From: Variovorax paradoxus
GTDB lineage: Bacteria; Pseudomonadota; Gammaproteobacteria; Burkholderiales; Burkholderiaceae_C
Reading direction: 5' to 3'
DNA: 64,000 bases
Assembly (NCBI RefSeq): GCF_024734665.1
Contig: NZ_CP102931.1
Location: 3,470,001-3,534,000 of the forward strand
In this document: piece by piece, positions 46,883 to 56,424 of the stretch
Numbering within the stretch: position 1 is the stretch's first letter
Layout: each line of letters begins with the position of its first letter
Notes under the pieces: model-generated
What the model saw: only the letters and a program-made list of their open reading frames with translations
What the model was told of the DNA's origin: nothing
Database searches by the model: none
Translations under genes and position numbers: made by a program

Positions 46883-47785
46883 TCAGGCCGCCGCGGCTTC
46901 GGGGGGACGCTCGGGGGGCAGTTCGGCAATGGCCTTCATCTCGCGCTCGTGGCGCCATTCGATCACCGACTTGATCACCAGCGTGACCAGCGCCAGGATG
47001 GCCAGTAGCGAGGCCACGGCAAACGCGGCCACAGACTGGTATTCGTTGTAGAGCACTTCCACGTGCAGCGGCATGGTGTTGGTCTGGCCGCGGATGTGCC
47101 CCGACACCACCGACACCGCGCCGAATTCGCCCATGGCGCGCGCGTTGCACAGGATCACGCCGTACAGCAGGCCCCACTTGATGTTGGGCAGTGTCACGCG
47201 CCAGAAGGTCTGCCAGCCGGTCGCGCCGAGCACGATGGCGGCCTGCTCCTCGTCGGTGCCCTGCGCCTGCATCAGCGGCACGAGTTCGCGCGCGATGAAC
47301 GGGAAAGTCACGAACACGGTTGCCAGCACGATGCCCGGCACGGCAAAGATGATCTTGATGTCGTGCTCCGCCAGCCACGGACCGAGCCAGCCCTGCGCGC
47401 CGAACACCAGCACGTAGATCAGGCCCGCCACCACCGGCGACACCGCGAACGGCAGGTCGACCAGCGTGGTGAGAAATGCCTTGCCACGGAACTCGAACTT
47501 GGCAATGGCCCAGGCCGCGGCCACGCCGAATACGAGGTTCATCGGCACCGCGATGGCGGCAGTGATCAGCGTGAGGCGAATCGCACTCCAGGCGTCGGGC
47601 TCTTTCAGCGCGTCGAGATACGCGCCCACGCCCTTGCGCAGCGCCTCGGTCGCAACAGCGGCCAGCGGCAGCACGAGAAACAGGAACATGAACGCGAGCG
47701 CAATGCCAATCAGAGTCCAGCGCACCCAGGCAGATTCAGTAGTGCCGGCCTGCGCGCGGCGAATGACTTTGGAAGGTGCACTCAT
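46883..47785 (-). CDS. cysW: Sulfate ABC transporter permease CysW
   Basis: 300 aa from ATG 47785 (MSAPSKV). Six membrane helices and the EAA-loop [22 protein letters not shown] (in part) that contacts the ATPase. One base separates its start from the cysT stop. The in-frame extension to 47827 runs into cysT and is rejected. Confidence 0.93.
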   Translation of the reverse strand: MSAPSKVIRRAQAGTTESAWVRWTLIGIALAFMFLFLVLPLAAVATEALRKGVGAYLDALKEPDAWSAIRLTLITAAIAVPMNLVFGVAAAWAIAKFEFRGKAFLTTLVDLPFAVSPVVAGLIYVLVFGAQGWLGPWLAEHDIKIIFAVPGIVLATVFVTFPFIARELVPLMQAQGTDEEQAAIVLGATGWQTFWRVTLPNIKWGLLYGVILCNARAMGEFGAVSVVSGHIRGQTNTMPLHVEVLYNEYQSVAAFAVASLLAILALVTLVIKSVIEWRHEREMKAIAELPPERPPEAAAA

Positions 47786-47786
47786 G

Positions 47787-48674
47787 TCAGGCTCCTGCGC
47801 GGCGACGCTGCCATGCCTGCAGGCCATTGATGACCAGCAGCAGCAGGAACGAAATGACCAGCATCACCAGCGCGACCGCCGTGGCGCCCGCGTAGTCGTA
47901 CTGCTCCAGCTTGCCGATGATGATCAGCGGCGTGATCTCCGAGATCATCGGCATGTTGCCGGCGATGAAGATCACCGAGCCGTACTCGCCGATGGCGCGC
48001 GCAAAGGCCATGGCAAAGCCGGTAAGCAACGCAGGCGCAATCGACGGAAAGATCACCTTGGTGAAGGTCTGAAGCCGCGTCGCGCCGAGCGAAGTGGCGG
48101 CTTCTTCCAGCTCTTTCTCGGCGTCTTCGAGCACCGGCTGCACCGTGCGCACCACGAAGGGCAGCCCGATGAAGATCAGCGCAATCACGATGCCCGCCGG
48201 CGTGAATGCCAGCTTGATGCCGTGCGGCTCCAGTAGTTGCCCGACCCAGCCGTTGCCCGCGAGCAGCGCGGTCAGCGAGATACCCGCCACCGCCGTCGGC
48301 AGCGCGAACGGCAGGTCGACCAGCGCATCGACGATGCGCTTGCCCGGAAACTTGTAGCGCACCAGCACCCAGGCCACCAGCAGGCCGAACACCGCGTTCA
48401 CCACGGCCGCGATCAGCGACGCGCCGAAGGTCAGCCGGTACGAAGCCATCACGCGCGGGGCAGTCACGGCCACCCAGAACTGATCCCAGGTCAGCGTGAA
48501 GGTCCTGAAGACCAGCGCCGACAGCGGGATCAGCACGATCAGGCTGAGGTAAAGAATCGAGAAGCCCAGCGTGATGTGGAACCCCGGCAGCACGCGCTTG
48601 GCGCCCCCTGCCCGGTTGGCACGCGAAAAAGGCGCTCCCGCGGACGGGAGCGCCGAAGAAACAGCGCCGCTCAT
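47787..48674 (-). CDS. cysT: Sulfate ABC transporter permease CysT
   Basis: 295 aa, six predicted membrane helices, EAA loop around [18 protein letters not shown]. It forms the membrane channel with CysW. It starts at the end of the binding-protein gene with no gap. An N-terminal tail of about 35 hydrophilic residues is longer than in E. coli CysT. Confidence 0.93.
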   Translation of the reverse strand: MSGAVSSALPSAGAPFSRANRAGGAKRVLPGFHITLGFSILYLSLIVLIPLSALVFRTFTLTWDQFWVAVTAPRVMASYRLTFGASLIAAVVNAVFGLLVAWVLVRYKFPGKRIVDALVDLPFALPTAVAGISLTALLAGNGWVGQLLEPHGIKLAFTPAGIVIALIFIGLPFVVRTVQPVLEDAEKELEEAATSLGATRLQTFTKVIFPSIAPALLTGFAMAFARAIGEYGSVIFIAGNMPMISEITPLIIIGKLEQYDYAGATAVALVMLVISFLLLLVINGLQAWQRRRAGA

Positions 48675-49691
48675 TTACTTGCCGCCGGGCGTGTAGAGCT
48701 TGTCGAACTGACCGCCGTCGTTGAAGTGCACCTTTTGCGCTTCGCCGAGGCTGCCGAACAGCTCCTGCACCGTGAACAGTTGCAGTGGCTTGAAGGTCGA
48801 GGCGTACTTCTTGAGCACGGCCGGCGAGCGCGGACGCAGCGCGTGCTTGGCCGCGATTTCCTGCGCTTCTTCGGAGTACAGCCAGTCAAGGTAGGCCTTG
48901 GCCAGTTCGCCGGTGCCCTTCTTGGCGACGGTGCGCTCGACCACGGCCACCGGGTTCTCGGCCACGATGCTGATCGACGGGTACACCGAGTCGACCTTGC
49001 CGGTGCCGAATTCGCGGTCGATCGACACCACTTCCGATTCGAAGGTGATCAGTGCATCACCGATGTTGCGCTGCAGGAAGGCGGTGGTCGCGTCGCGGCC
49101 GCCGCGTGCCAGCACCGGCACGTTCTTGAAGAGCTTGCCGACGAACTCGGCGGCCTGGGCGTCGGTGCCGCCCTTCTTCTTGATGTAGCCCCAGGCGGCC
49201 AGATAGGCATAGCGCCCGTTGCCGCCGGTCTTGGGGTTGACGATCACGACCTGCACGCCCGGCTTGACCAGGTCATCCCAGTCCTTGATGCCCTTGGGGT
49301 TGCCGTTGCGAACCAAGAACAACATGGTCGACGTGGTCGGCGATGCGTTCTCGGGGAATTTCTTGTTCCAGTCTTTGGCGACCACGCCGGCGTTGGCGAG
49401 GAAGTCGATGTCGGTCGAGGTGTTCATCGTCACCACGTCGGCATCGAGGCCATCGGCCACCGCGCGAGCCTGCGCGCTGGAGCCGCCGTGCGACTGGTCG
49501 ATCTTGACGTCCTTGCCGGTGGCCTTCTTGTAGTGCGCCACGAAGGCCGCGTTGTAGTCCTTGTAGAACTCGCGCGCCACGTCGTACGAAGCGTTCAGCA
49601 GCCCCGTGCCTTGGGCGAAGGCGCTGCTGCCGGCGAGTGCGGAGGACGCCAGCGCGAGCACGGCGACGAAGGTCTTTATTCTGGAAGTCAT
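48675..49691 (-). CDS. sbp: Periplasmic sulfate-binding protein
   Basis: 338 aa. Signal peptide res 1-26 (ending SSAFA), then type II binding-protein fold with LLNASYDVAREFYKDYN, HGGSSAQARAV and NPKTGGNGRYAYLAAWG, the sulfate-coordinating segments of the Sbp/CysP family. It delivers sulfate (possibly thiosulfate) to CysTWA. Its start overlaps the upstream hydrolase stop (ATGA). Confidence 0.95.
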   Translation of the reverse strand: MTSRIKTFVAVLALASSALAGSSAFAQGTGLLNASYDVAREFYKDYNAAFVAHYKKATGKDVKIDQSHGGSSAQARAVADGLDADVVTMNTSTDIDFLANAGVVAKDWNKKFPENASPTTSTMLFLVRNGNPKGIKDWDDLVKPGVQVVIVNPKTGGNGRYAYLAAWGYIKKKGGTDAQAAEFVGKLFKNVPVLARGGRDATTAFLQRNIGDALITFESEVVSIDREFGTGKVDSVYPSISIVAENPVAVVERTVAKKGTGELAKAYLDWLYSEEAQEIAAKHALRPRSPAVLKKYASTFKPLQLFTVQELFGSLGEAQKVHFNDGGQFDKLYTPGGK

Positions 49692-50263
49692 GTGGTTGCC
49701 AAGGTTTCTGAAAATTCACGGCCCGCCGGCCAAGCGGCGGGCTCGTCGGTCAAGGACTGGAGCAGGGCAAGGCCCAGCGGCCAATCCCCATGCCCCGAGT
49801 CGACGTTGATGTGGCCCGCATTCTGCATGCGCACGAACTCGCTGCCCCAGGCGCGCGAATATGCACCAGCCAGGCGGATCGGGCAAAAGGGGTCGTTGCT
49901 GCTGGCCACCACGATGCTGCGATACGGCAGCGCGGCGTAGGGCACGGGCGCGAAGTCGGACAGCACGGCGCGACGCTCTGGGTCCGCAGGCGCCACCAGC
50001 AGCGCGCCCTGGATGCGGGCCGCGGCATCGGCGGGCAGGTGCGCCGTGGCGATGCAGCCCAGGCTGTGCGCGGCGATCACCACCGGCCCATCGCTCTCCA
50101 GCACCAGCTTCGCCAGCGTAGACACCCACGCCTCGCGCTTGGGCGAGGCCCAGTCGTCCTGCACCACCCGCGCCGCGCCCGGAATGCGCTCTTCCCACAG
50201 GCTCTGCCAGTGGCCGGGCCCGGAGTCGCGCCACCCCGGCACGATGATCACGCGAGTCTGCAT
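49688..50263 (-). CDS. RBBP9/YdeN-type serine hydrolase
   Basis: 191 aa, compact alpha/beta hydrolase. The nucleophile elbow reads AHSLGCIA, and VIIVPGWRDSGPGHWQSLW is the family's N-terminal signature. No signal peptide, so cytosolic. Its substrate is unknown. It is coupled to sbp by a 4-bp overlap and sits 20 bp after the peroxiredoxin gene. Confidence 0.88.
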   Translation of the reverse strand: MQTRVIIVPGWRDSGPGHWQSLWEERIPGAARVVQDDWASPKREAWVSTLAKLVLESDGPVVIAAHSLGCIATAHLPADAAARIQGALLVAPADPERRAVLSDFAPVPYAALPYRSIVVASSNDPFCPIRLAGAYSRAWGSEFVRMQNAGHINVDSGHGDWPLGLALLQSLTDEPAAWPAGREFSETLATT

Positions 50264-50283
50264 GACGACGCTGCCCTGCCTGC

Positions 50284-50925
50284 TTACTTGTTAGGCTGCG
50301 GCGTGATGCGCAGGTAGGGGCGCACGGCCTTGAAGCCCTTGGGGAAGCGCTCCGCCAGTTCGGCCGGGTCCTGGATGGCCGGGATGATGACCACGTCGTC
50401 GCCGTCCTTCCAGTTCACGGGCGTGGCCACCTTGTGGCTGTCGGTGAGCTGCAGCGAGTCGATCACGCGCAGGATCTCGTCGAAGTTGCGGCCGGTGGAC
50501 GCCGGGTAGGTGATGGTGGTGCGGATGACCTTTTTCGGGTCAATGATGAACACGCTGCGAACGGTGGCCGTGGCCGAGGCGTTCGGGTGGATCAGGTCGT
50601 ACAGATCAGCCACCTTGCGATCGGCATCCGCAATGATGGGGAAGTTGACCGTGGTGTTCTGCGTGTCGTTGATGTCGCTGATCCATTCCTTGTGCTTGGT
50701 GGCCGGATCGACACTCAACGCGATGGGCTTCACGCCGCGCTTGGCGAATTCGCCCGACAGCGCCGCGGTCTTGCCCAGTTCGGTGGTGCACACGGGCGTG
50801 AAGTCGGCGGGATGCGAGAAGAACACGACCCACGAATCGCCGGCCCACTGATGGAAGTCGATGGGGCCTTCGCTGGAATCCTGGGTGAAATTGGGGGCTG
50901 TGTCGCCGAGTCGCAGAGTAGCCAT
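50284..50925 (-). CDS. 1-Cys peroxiredoxin (Prdx6 type)
   Basis: 213 aa from ATG 50925. Peroxidatic Cys46 in DFTPVCTTELG. The C-terminal domain with VNWKDGDDVVIIPAI is typical of the Prdx6 group. It reduces peroxides in the cytosol. It appears to be the first gene of a run that continues through the hydrolase, sulfate importer and dsbB, all on the minus strand with gaps of 20 bp or less. A longer in-frame start exists at 50982 but lacks homology. Confidence 0.92.
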   Translation of the reverse strand: MATLRLGDTAPNFTQDSSEGPIDFHQWAGDSWVVFFSHPADFTPVCTTELGKTAALSGEFAKRGVKPIALSVDPATKHKEWISDINDTQNTTVNFPIIADADRKVADLYDLIHPNASATATVRSVFIIDPKKVIRTTITYPASTGRNFDEILRVIDSLQLTDSHKVATPVNWKDGDDVVIIPAIQDPAELAERFPKGFKAVRPYLRITPQPNK

Positions 50926-51027
50926 GGACGCTCCTGGATGGATGGGAGCCTCGGATTGTGCGAACCCTTGCTTCAATGCCAAACGAATATCTGCTTGTTT
51001 GGATATGACGTTTTTCGCATAACGAGC

Positions 51028-51942
51028 CTAGAACATCCGCATATCTTCGCTCTGGAGATGCTCCATCAGGAAGTCGATGAGCTTCCGCACAGCCGGCACC
51101 AACGCCCGCCGTGCCGGAAACACCATGTGCGCAATCACCGGTGGCGGCCCCCAACCGGGTAGCAACCGCACCAGCCGGCCGGCATCGATGTCGGCGCGAC
51201 ACATGTAGTCAGGCAGCATGGTCGCGCCTATGCCGCCCAGCGTGCCGAACTGCAGCGTCGCGAGGTCGTCCGCCACGTAATGCGGGGTGTGGGAGTGCAC
51301 GTAGCTCTCGCCCTTGGGGCCCTCCAGCCGCCAGTCGGCGCGCCCTTCTCCGTTGACCGACATGGCCGCCGTCGGCAGCTTGCCGAGGTCGGCCAGCGTT
51401 TCCACCGGCCCGTAGCGCTCCAGCAGCGCCGGGCTCGCCACCAGCACGCCCCGGCTGTGGCCGAAGGTCTTGGCCACCAGCACCGTGCTGTCCTCGATGA
51501 CCGGCCGCACGCGCAGCGCGATGTCGATGCCCTCCTCGATCAGGTCGACCGGCCGGTTGATCACCCGCATGTCGATGCGTACCGCCGGGTAGCGCGCCAT
51601 GAACACCGGCATCAGCTGCGCCAGGCCGCTGTGCGCGATGGTGACGGGGCAACTCAGTCGCACCAGCCCGCTGGGCTCGGTCTGCACCTGCGCCACCGCC
51701 TCGGCCGCCGCCTGCGCCGCGTCGCGCATGGCGGATGAGTGCCGCAGGTAGATCTCGCCCGCCGGTGTGAGCGACAGGCGCCGGGTGCTGCGCTGCATCA
51801 GCTGCACGCCGAGCCGCTCTTCCAGATCGGCCACGCGGCGCGACAGGCGCGATTTGGGGATGCCGAGCGCCCGGCTGGCGGCTGCGAAGCCGCCGCGCTC
51901 GGCCACTTCGGCGAAGAAAACCATGTCGTTGAGGTCTTGCAT
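51028..51942 (-). CDS. LysR-family transcriptional regulator
   Basis: 304 aa. N-terminal winged HTH (DLNDMVFFAEVAERGGFAAASRALGIPKSRLSRRV, in part) and a substrate-binding domain. Similarity to the PA-type LysR group controlling quinone or azo oxidoreductases, together with divergent azoR across a 136-bp gap with a strong dyad, suggests it regulates azoR. An autoregulatory role is likely. Confidence 0.9.
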   Translation of the reverse strand: MQDLNDMVFFAEVAERGGFAAASRALGIPKSRLSRRVADLEERLGVQLMQRSTRRLSLTPAGEIYLRHSSAMRDAAQAAAEAVAQVQTEPSGLVRLSCPVTIAHSGLAQLMPVFMARYPAVRIDMRVINRPVDLIEEGIDIALRVRPVIEDSTVLVAKTFGHSRGVLVASPALLERYGPVETLADLGKLPTAAMSVNGEGRADWRLEGPKGESYVHSHTPHYVADDLATLQFGTLGGIGATMLPDYMCRADIDAGRLVRLLPGWGPPPVIAHMVFPARRALVPAVRKLIDFLMEHLQSEDMRMF

Positions 51943-51978
51943 GGCGGTGATTGTCCTGCAGATAGAACGATCTAGGCA

Positions 51979-52014
51979 ATTTTTGGATACTTATCGATCA
52001 CTCGATCCAAAAAT
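51979..52014. promoter_or_regulatory. Dyad operator between LysR gene and azoR
   Basis: Perfect 10-bp arms ATTTTTGGAT (51979-51988) and ATCCAAAAAT (52005-52014) separated by 16 bp, in the divergent LysR/azoR gap. A TAGAAT hexamer at 52014-52019, touching the right arm, could be the azoR -10. Symmetry and position fit a LysR-type binding site. Confidence 0.65.
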
Positions 52015-52078
52015 AGAATTCTTTCATCCGCCGGCCACTTTGAGCGCCGACAGCCAACACAGAAAGTGATTGATTGAA

Positions 52079-52726
52079 ATGAAGCTGCTCCATATTGACT
52101 CCAGCATCCTCGGCGCCCACTCGACCTCGCGCCTCCTCTCGGCCGAAGTCGTGACCGCATGGCGCGCCGCCCACCCCGACACCGTCGTCGAATACCTCGA
52201 CCTGGCCGTCGACACCCCTTCGCACTTCAGCGCCGACGCGCTGGGCATCAAGACCGGTGTGCAAGCCGAGCCCACCGAAGCCCAGCAGCGTGAAAACGCC
52301 GTGTCCGAAAAGCTCGTGAGCCAGTTCCTGGCCTCGGACGTGGTCGTCATCGGCACGCCTTTCTACAACTTCTCGATCCCGACGCAACTCAAGGCCTGGA
52401 TCGACCGCCTGGGACAAGTCGGCCGCACCTTCAAGTACACCGAGAAGGGCCCCGTGGGCCTGGCCGGCGGCAAGACCATCATCGTGGCCTCCAGCCGCGG
52501 CGGCGTCTATTCGACCAGCGAAGGTGGCCAGGCCATGGAACACCAGGAGAGCTACCTCAAGGCGGTCTTCGGCTTCTTCGGCATCACCGACGTGCGCGTC
52601 GTGCGCGCCGAAGGTGTGGCGATGGGCGACGAAGCCCGGAACAATGCCCTGGCAACGGCCCGCGCCGACATCCTGGTGGCAACGGCCGAAGCCGCGAACC
52701 AGCGCGACGCTGCTATCGCTGCCTGA
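52079..52726 (+). CDS. azoR: FMN-dependent NADH azoreductase / quinone reductase
   Basis: 215 aa from ATG 52079. Flavodoxin-like fold with [15 protein letters not shown] (phosphate loop), [19 protein letters not shown] (flavin site) and ASSRGGVYS. AzoR reduces quinones and azo dyes by two electrons with NADH and protects against thiol and quinone stress. A TTG at 52070 is an alternative start. Confidence 0.93.
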   Translation: MKLLHIDSSILGAHSTSRLLSAEVVTAWRAAHPDTVVEYLDLAVDTPSHFSADALGIKTGVQAEPTEAQQRENAVSEKLVSQFLASDVVVIGTPFYNFSIPTQLKAWIDRLGQVGRTFKYTEKGPVGLAGGKTIIVASSRGGVYSTSEGGQAMEHQESYLKAVFGFFGITDVRVVRAEGVAMGDEARNNALATARADILVATAEAANQRDAAIAA

Positions 52727-52744
52727 GTTCGCTCCGGCACCAGC

Positions 52745-52774
52745 AAAAAAGCCGCCCGGTGGGCGGCTTTTTTT
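52745..52774. terminator. Bidirectional Rho-independent terminator
   Basis: A 13-bp stem (AAAAAAGCCGCCC pairing with GGGCGGCTTTTTT), 3-nt loop and T run on both strands, between convergent azoR and the FMN reductase gene. Confidence 0.93.
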
Positions 52775-52797
52775 CGTCCGGAGACGAAGCGGATCGA

Positions 52798-53352
52798 TCA
52801 GGCCGAGTGGCTCTTCACCCAAGCTACGTACTTGTCCATCCAGCTCTGCAGGAATTTCTTCGAGCCTTCGTTGCCGATGTGACCCTTGTCGTCGAACAGG
52901 TCGTCCTTGGCCTGCAGGAACACTTCCGGCGTCCCCATCGTGGGCACGTCGAGATACGCCAGGATGTTGCGCAGATGCTGCTGCGCCAACGCGGTGCCGA
53001 TGGCCCCCACCGAGACACCGACCACGCCAGCCGGCTTGCCTGCCCAGGCGCTCTGGCCATAGGGGCGCGAGGCCTGGTCGATGGCGTTCTTCAGCACGCC
53101 GGGAATCGAGCGGTTGTATTCGGGCGTAACGAACAGCAGGCCGTCAGCCGCCGCGATCTCGGTCTTCAGGCGCTTCACCGGCGCAGACTGGTTGCCGTCG
53201 TCGTCCTGGTTGTACAGCGGCAGGTCGTCGATTCGCAGGGTTTCGAAGGTGAAGTCCGAGGGCGCGAGGTGCGCCAACGCGAGGGCCAGCTTGTGGTTGA
53301 ACGAATCCTTGCGCAGGCTGCCGACAATGACAGCGATCCGGGTCTGGGCCAT
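52798..53352 (-). CDS. NADPH-dependent FMN reductase (ChrR/YieF-like)
   Basis: 184 aa from ATG 53352. VGSLRKDSFNHKLA binds the flavin phosphate and PEYNRSIPGVLKNAIDQ is the conserved flavodoxin-like loop. Such enzymes reduce quinones and, in some cases, chromate. It is convergent with azoR, giving two flavodoxin-like reductases back to back. A longer frame to 53412 lacks homology. Confidence 0.9.
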   Translation of the reverse strand: MAQTRIAVIVGSLRKDSFNHKLALALAHLAPSDFTFETLRIDDLPLYNQDDDGNQSAPVKRLKTEIAAADGLLFVTPEYNRSIPGVLKNAIDQASRPYGQSAWAGKPAGVVGVSVGAIGTALAQQHLRNILAYLDVPTMGTPEVFLQAKDDLFDDKGHIGNEGSKKFLQSWMDKYVAWVKSHSA

Positions 53353-53502
53353 GGGTGAAACTCCTTGAGTGAGGGGGTCGGAATGACGAACGCGATTATG
53401 CGAAGCGCTCAAGACCTTTTCTGGAAAAGTTCATGCAGAGCCGGACGAACGGCGGCAAGATAAACCGCATCCCCCAACCTCATCGAAGCGCAGGACGCTC
53501 CC

Positions 53503-54750
53503 GTGACCCAGTCTCAGTCTTCTTCCTCTCCCTCATCCTCTTCCTCTTCCCACTACGACGTCATCGTCGTCGGCCTTGGCGCTCTCGGCGCCGCGACGCT
53601 CTACCAACTCTCGCAGCGCGGCGCACGCGTGCTGGGCATCGACCAGTTCGCGCCGCCGCACGACCTGGGCTCCTCGCATGGCGATTCGCGCATCACGCGG
53701 CTGGCCGTCGGCGAAGGCGACGAGTACGTGCCCTTCGTGCAGCGCTCGCACGCCATCTGGCGCGAGCTCGAGGCGCGCACCGGCAAGCCGCTGATGACCA
53801 CCACGGGCGGCCTGATCCTCGCGCCGCACGACCGCGTGGCGGAGCACCACGGCAAATCCGACTTCGTGCGCCGCACCATCGCCTGCGCCGAGCGCTTCGG
53901 CATCGCGCACGAAGTGCTCGACGCAGCCGGCATCCGCGCGCGCTTTCCGCAGTTCCACCTGCAGGGCGACGAAATCGGCTATTACGAGCACGACGCCGGC
54001 TTCGTCCGACCCGAGGATGCCATCGGCGCCCAGCTGGACGTGGCCCGCGCCTCGGGCGCTCAAATGCTCACCGGCGAACGCGCGCAGGCCGTTGAGCCCA
54101 TGGGCAATGGTGACACCGTGCGTGTGCGCACAGCCACCGCAAGCTTCACGGCCGACCGCGTCGTGGTCGCAGCCGGTGCATGGCTGCCCGAATTCCTGGG
54201 CGCGCAGGCGCGAGCCGACTGGCAAGCCGACTTCTCCGTGCACCGCCAGGTGATGCACTGGTTCGACACCGGCAGCGCCACCGCCGACTTCGCGCCCGGC
54301 CGCTTTCCCATCTTCATCTGGATGTTCGGCGACGGGCCGGAAGACTACATGTACGGCTTTCCGTCTTCCGACCCGTCGCAGCCCGCACTCAAGGTCGCGA
54401 CCGAGCAGTACGTGGCCGCCACCACGCCCGACACCATCGACCGCACCGTGAGCGCGGAAGAAAGCGCCGCCATGTACCGCGACCGCGTGGCCGGCCGCTT
54501 TCCGCAGATCGGCGGCCGCGCCCTCAAGGCGCGCGCCTGCATGTACACCGTGACGCCCGACCGCCGCTTCGTGATCGACGCGCTCGACAGCCTGCCCCGC
54601 GTGCTCATCGCCTCGGCCTGTTCGGGCCACGGCTTCAAGCATTCGGCCGGGCTGGGCGAAGCCATCGCCGACCACGTGCTGGACCGCCCTAGCAAGCTCG
54701 ACCTGCGGCCCTTTGCCCGCCAGCGACTGCTGGAGAAAGCGCCGGCCTGA
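53503..54750 (+). CDS. solA: N-methyl-L-tryptophan/sarcosine oxidase-type flavoenzyme
   Basis: 415 aa from GTG 53503. A serine-rich N-terminus (about 12 Ser in the first 17 residues) precedes VGLGALGAATLYQL (FAD site). ARACMYTVTPD places Cys346 at the covalent-flavin position, and SGHGFKHSAGLGEAIAD follows. Members demethylate N-methyl amino acids, releasing formaldehyde and H2O2. SolA versus monomeric sarcosine oxidase cannot be settled by eye. Confidence 0.82.
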   Translation: MTQSQSSSSPSSSSSSHYDVIVVGLGALGAATLYQLSQRGARVLGIDQFAPPHDLGSSHGDSRITRLAVGEGDEYVPFVQRSHAIWRELEARTGKPLMTTTGGLILAPHDRVAEHHGKSDFVRRTIACAERFGIAHEVLDAAGIRARFPQFHLQGDEIGYYEHDAGFVRPEDAIGAQLDVARASGAQMLTGERAQAVEPMGNGDTVRVRTATASFTADRVVVAAGAWLPEFLGAQARADWQADFSVHRQVMHWFDTGSATADFAPGRFPIFIWMFGDGPEDYMYGFPSSDPSQPALKVATEQYVAATTPDTIDRTVSAEESAAMYRDRVAGRFPQIGGRALKARACMYTVTPDRRFVIDALDSLPRVLIASACSGHGFKHSAGLGEAIADHVLDRPSKLDLRPFARQRLLEKAPA

Positions 54751-54823
54751 AGCAGGCCCGGGCGATCCCGGGCATCATCGTCTTCGATCTTTTTTGGTCT
54801 GTCTGACTCAGGAGCGAAGCGCG

Positions 54824-55756
54824 ATGAGATTTCTGGTGGTGGGTGCCGGCGCACTCGGTGGTTACTTTGGCGGACGTCTGCTGGAGGCGGGACGCGACGT
54901 TACCTTCCTGCTGCGCCCACGCCGCGCGGCACAACTCGCGAAGACCGGGCTGGTGGTGCAGAGCCCCTTCGGCAACCTGCAGCTGCCTGCGCCGAAGCAC
55001 GTGCTGGCCGAAGGCATCGACGGCCCGTATGACGTGGTCGTGGTCGGCAGCAAGGCCTACGACCTCGATTCGACGATGGACTCGTTCGCGCCCGCCGTCG
55101 GCCCTGACACCGTCATCCTCCCGCTGCTCAACGGCATGAAGCACATCGACCGGCTGGCCGAACGCTTCGGCGGGGAGCGCGTGCTGGGCGGCCTGTGCAT
55201 GATCTCCGCCACGCTCGACGACGAAGGCCGCGTGCTGCATCTGAACGACATGCACGGCCTGAGCTATGGCGAACGCTCCGGCGGCCACTCGGCGCGCGTC
55301 GATGCCATCGCAGCGCAGTTCGCGGGCGCGAAGTTCGACGCCACGGCCAGCGAAAACATCATGCAGGACATGTGGGAAAAGTGGGTCTTCATCGCCTCGG
55401 CGGCGGGCCTCACGAGCCTGATGCGCGCGTCCATCGGCGACATCGTGGCCGCCGGCGGGCAGGACGTGGCGCTGTCGATCTTCGACGAATGCTGCGCCAT
55501 CGCCACGCACAACGGCTTCACCCCGCGCCCCGCCGCCGTGCAGCGCGGCCGCGCCATCATGACGACTGCCGGCTCGCCGATGACAGCGTCGATGTACAAG
55601 GACATGGTGCGCGGCGCGGCGGTCGAGGCCGATCACATCGTCGGCGATCTGCTGGGCCGCGCGGCTCCCGGCAACCTGCCGGTGCCGTCGGTGCTGCGCA
55701 CGGCGTACGTCCACCTGAAAGCCTACGAAGCGCAGCGCGCCCGTACGGCAACCTGA
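54824..55756 (+). CDS. Ketopantoate reductase family protein
   Basis: 310 aa from ATG 54824. N-terminal Rossmann GAGALGGYFGGRL, catalytic-lysine region with SENIMQDMWEKW, and the ApbA C-terminal domain. PanE reduces 2-dehydropantoate with NADPH for CoA synthesis. This gene sits with catabolic oxidoreductases and there may be other paralogues, so the physiological substrate is uncertain. It is 5 bp upstream of the racemase-like gene. Confidence 0.85.
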   Translation: MRFLVVGAGALGGYFGGRLLEAGRDVTFLLRPRRAAQLAKTGLVVQSPFGNLQLPAPKHVLAEGIDGPYDVVVVGSKAYDLDSTMDSFAPAVGPDTVILPLLNGMKHIDRLAERFGGERVLGGLCMISATLDDEGRVLHLNDMHGLSYGERSGGHSARVDAIAAQFAGAKFDATASENIMQDMWEKWVFIASAAGLTSLMRASIGDIVAAGGQDVALSIFDECCAIATHNGFTPRPAAVQRGRAIMTTAGSPMTASMYKDMVRGAAVEADHIVGDLLGRAAPGNLPVPSVLRTAYVHLKAYEAQRARTAT

Positions 55757-55761
55757 GCGCC

Positions 55762-56424
55762 ATGCGCGACGCGCTGGCGTTCCTGCACACGGCACAGGTG
55801 CATGTGCCGACCTTCGAGCGGCTGGTGGACGAGATGGCGCCCGGCCTGCGTGTGCGACACCTCGTACAAGCAGACCTGCTGGCCGATGCGCGTGTCGTGG
55901 GCACCGACGACACAGGCCTGATCGCCCGCGTTCACCACGCCATGCGCGAAGCCGCCTCCAGCGGGGCGAAAGTCGTGGTGTGCACCTGCTCGACCATCGG
56001 TGCCATCGCAGAGCAAACACCCACGGGCGACGCGTTCAAGGCCCTGCGCATCGACCGCGCCATGGCAGACCGCGCAGTGCGCACCGGGCCGCGCGTGCTG
56101 GTCGTGGCAGCGGTCGAAAGCACGCTCGCTCCGACGAAGGCCCTGATTCTTTCTGCCGCGGAAAACGCCGGCATCGCGGTGCAGCCGAGCGCATTACTGG
56201 TCGAAGAAGCGTGGCCCCATTTCGAAGCCGGCGACAACGCGCGCTACGTCGAAACCCTGGCCCATTCGATCCGCGCCGTGGCAGGCGGGGCCGACGTCGT
56301 AGTGCTGGCCCAGGCCTCGATGGCCCCCGCGGCCGCCCTGCTCGCGGACCTCGGCATCGACGCGCTCAGCAGCCCTGCGCTGGGTGCCCGGCACGCCGTG
56401 GCGCTGGCTGCTAGTCTGACTTGA
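55762..56424 (+). CDS. Asp/Glu racemase-superfamily protein
   Basis: 220 aa. The first active-site loop VVVCTCSTIGA keeps a cysteine pair (C74, C76). The second catalytic cysteine is missing: that loop reads VVLAQASMAP, with Q184-A185 there. True racemases of this superfamily use two cysteines, so a lyase, decarboxylase or non-catalytic role is more likely. Its 3' end overlaps convergent halogenase-like gene by 14 bp. Confidence 0.7.
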   Translation: MRDALAFLHTAQVHVPTFERLVDEMAPGLRVRHLVQADLLADARVVGTDDTGLIARVHHAMREAASSGAKVVVCTCSTIGAIAEQTPTGDAFKALRIDRAMADRAVRTGPRVLVVAAVESTLAPTKALILSAAENAGIAVQPSALLVEEAWPHFEAGDNARYVETLAHSIRAVAGGADVVVLAQASMAPAAALLADLGIDALSSPALGARHAVALAASLT

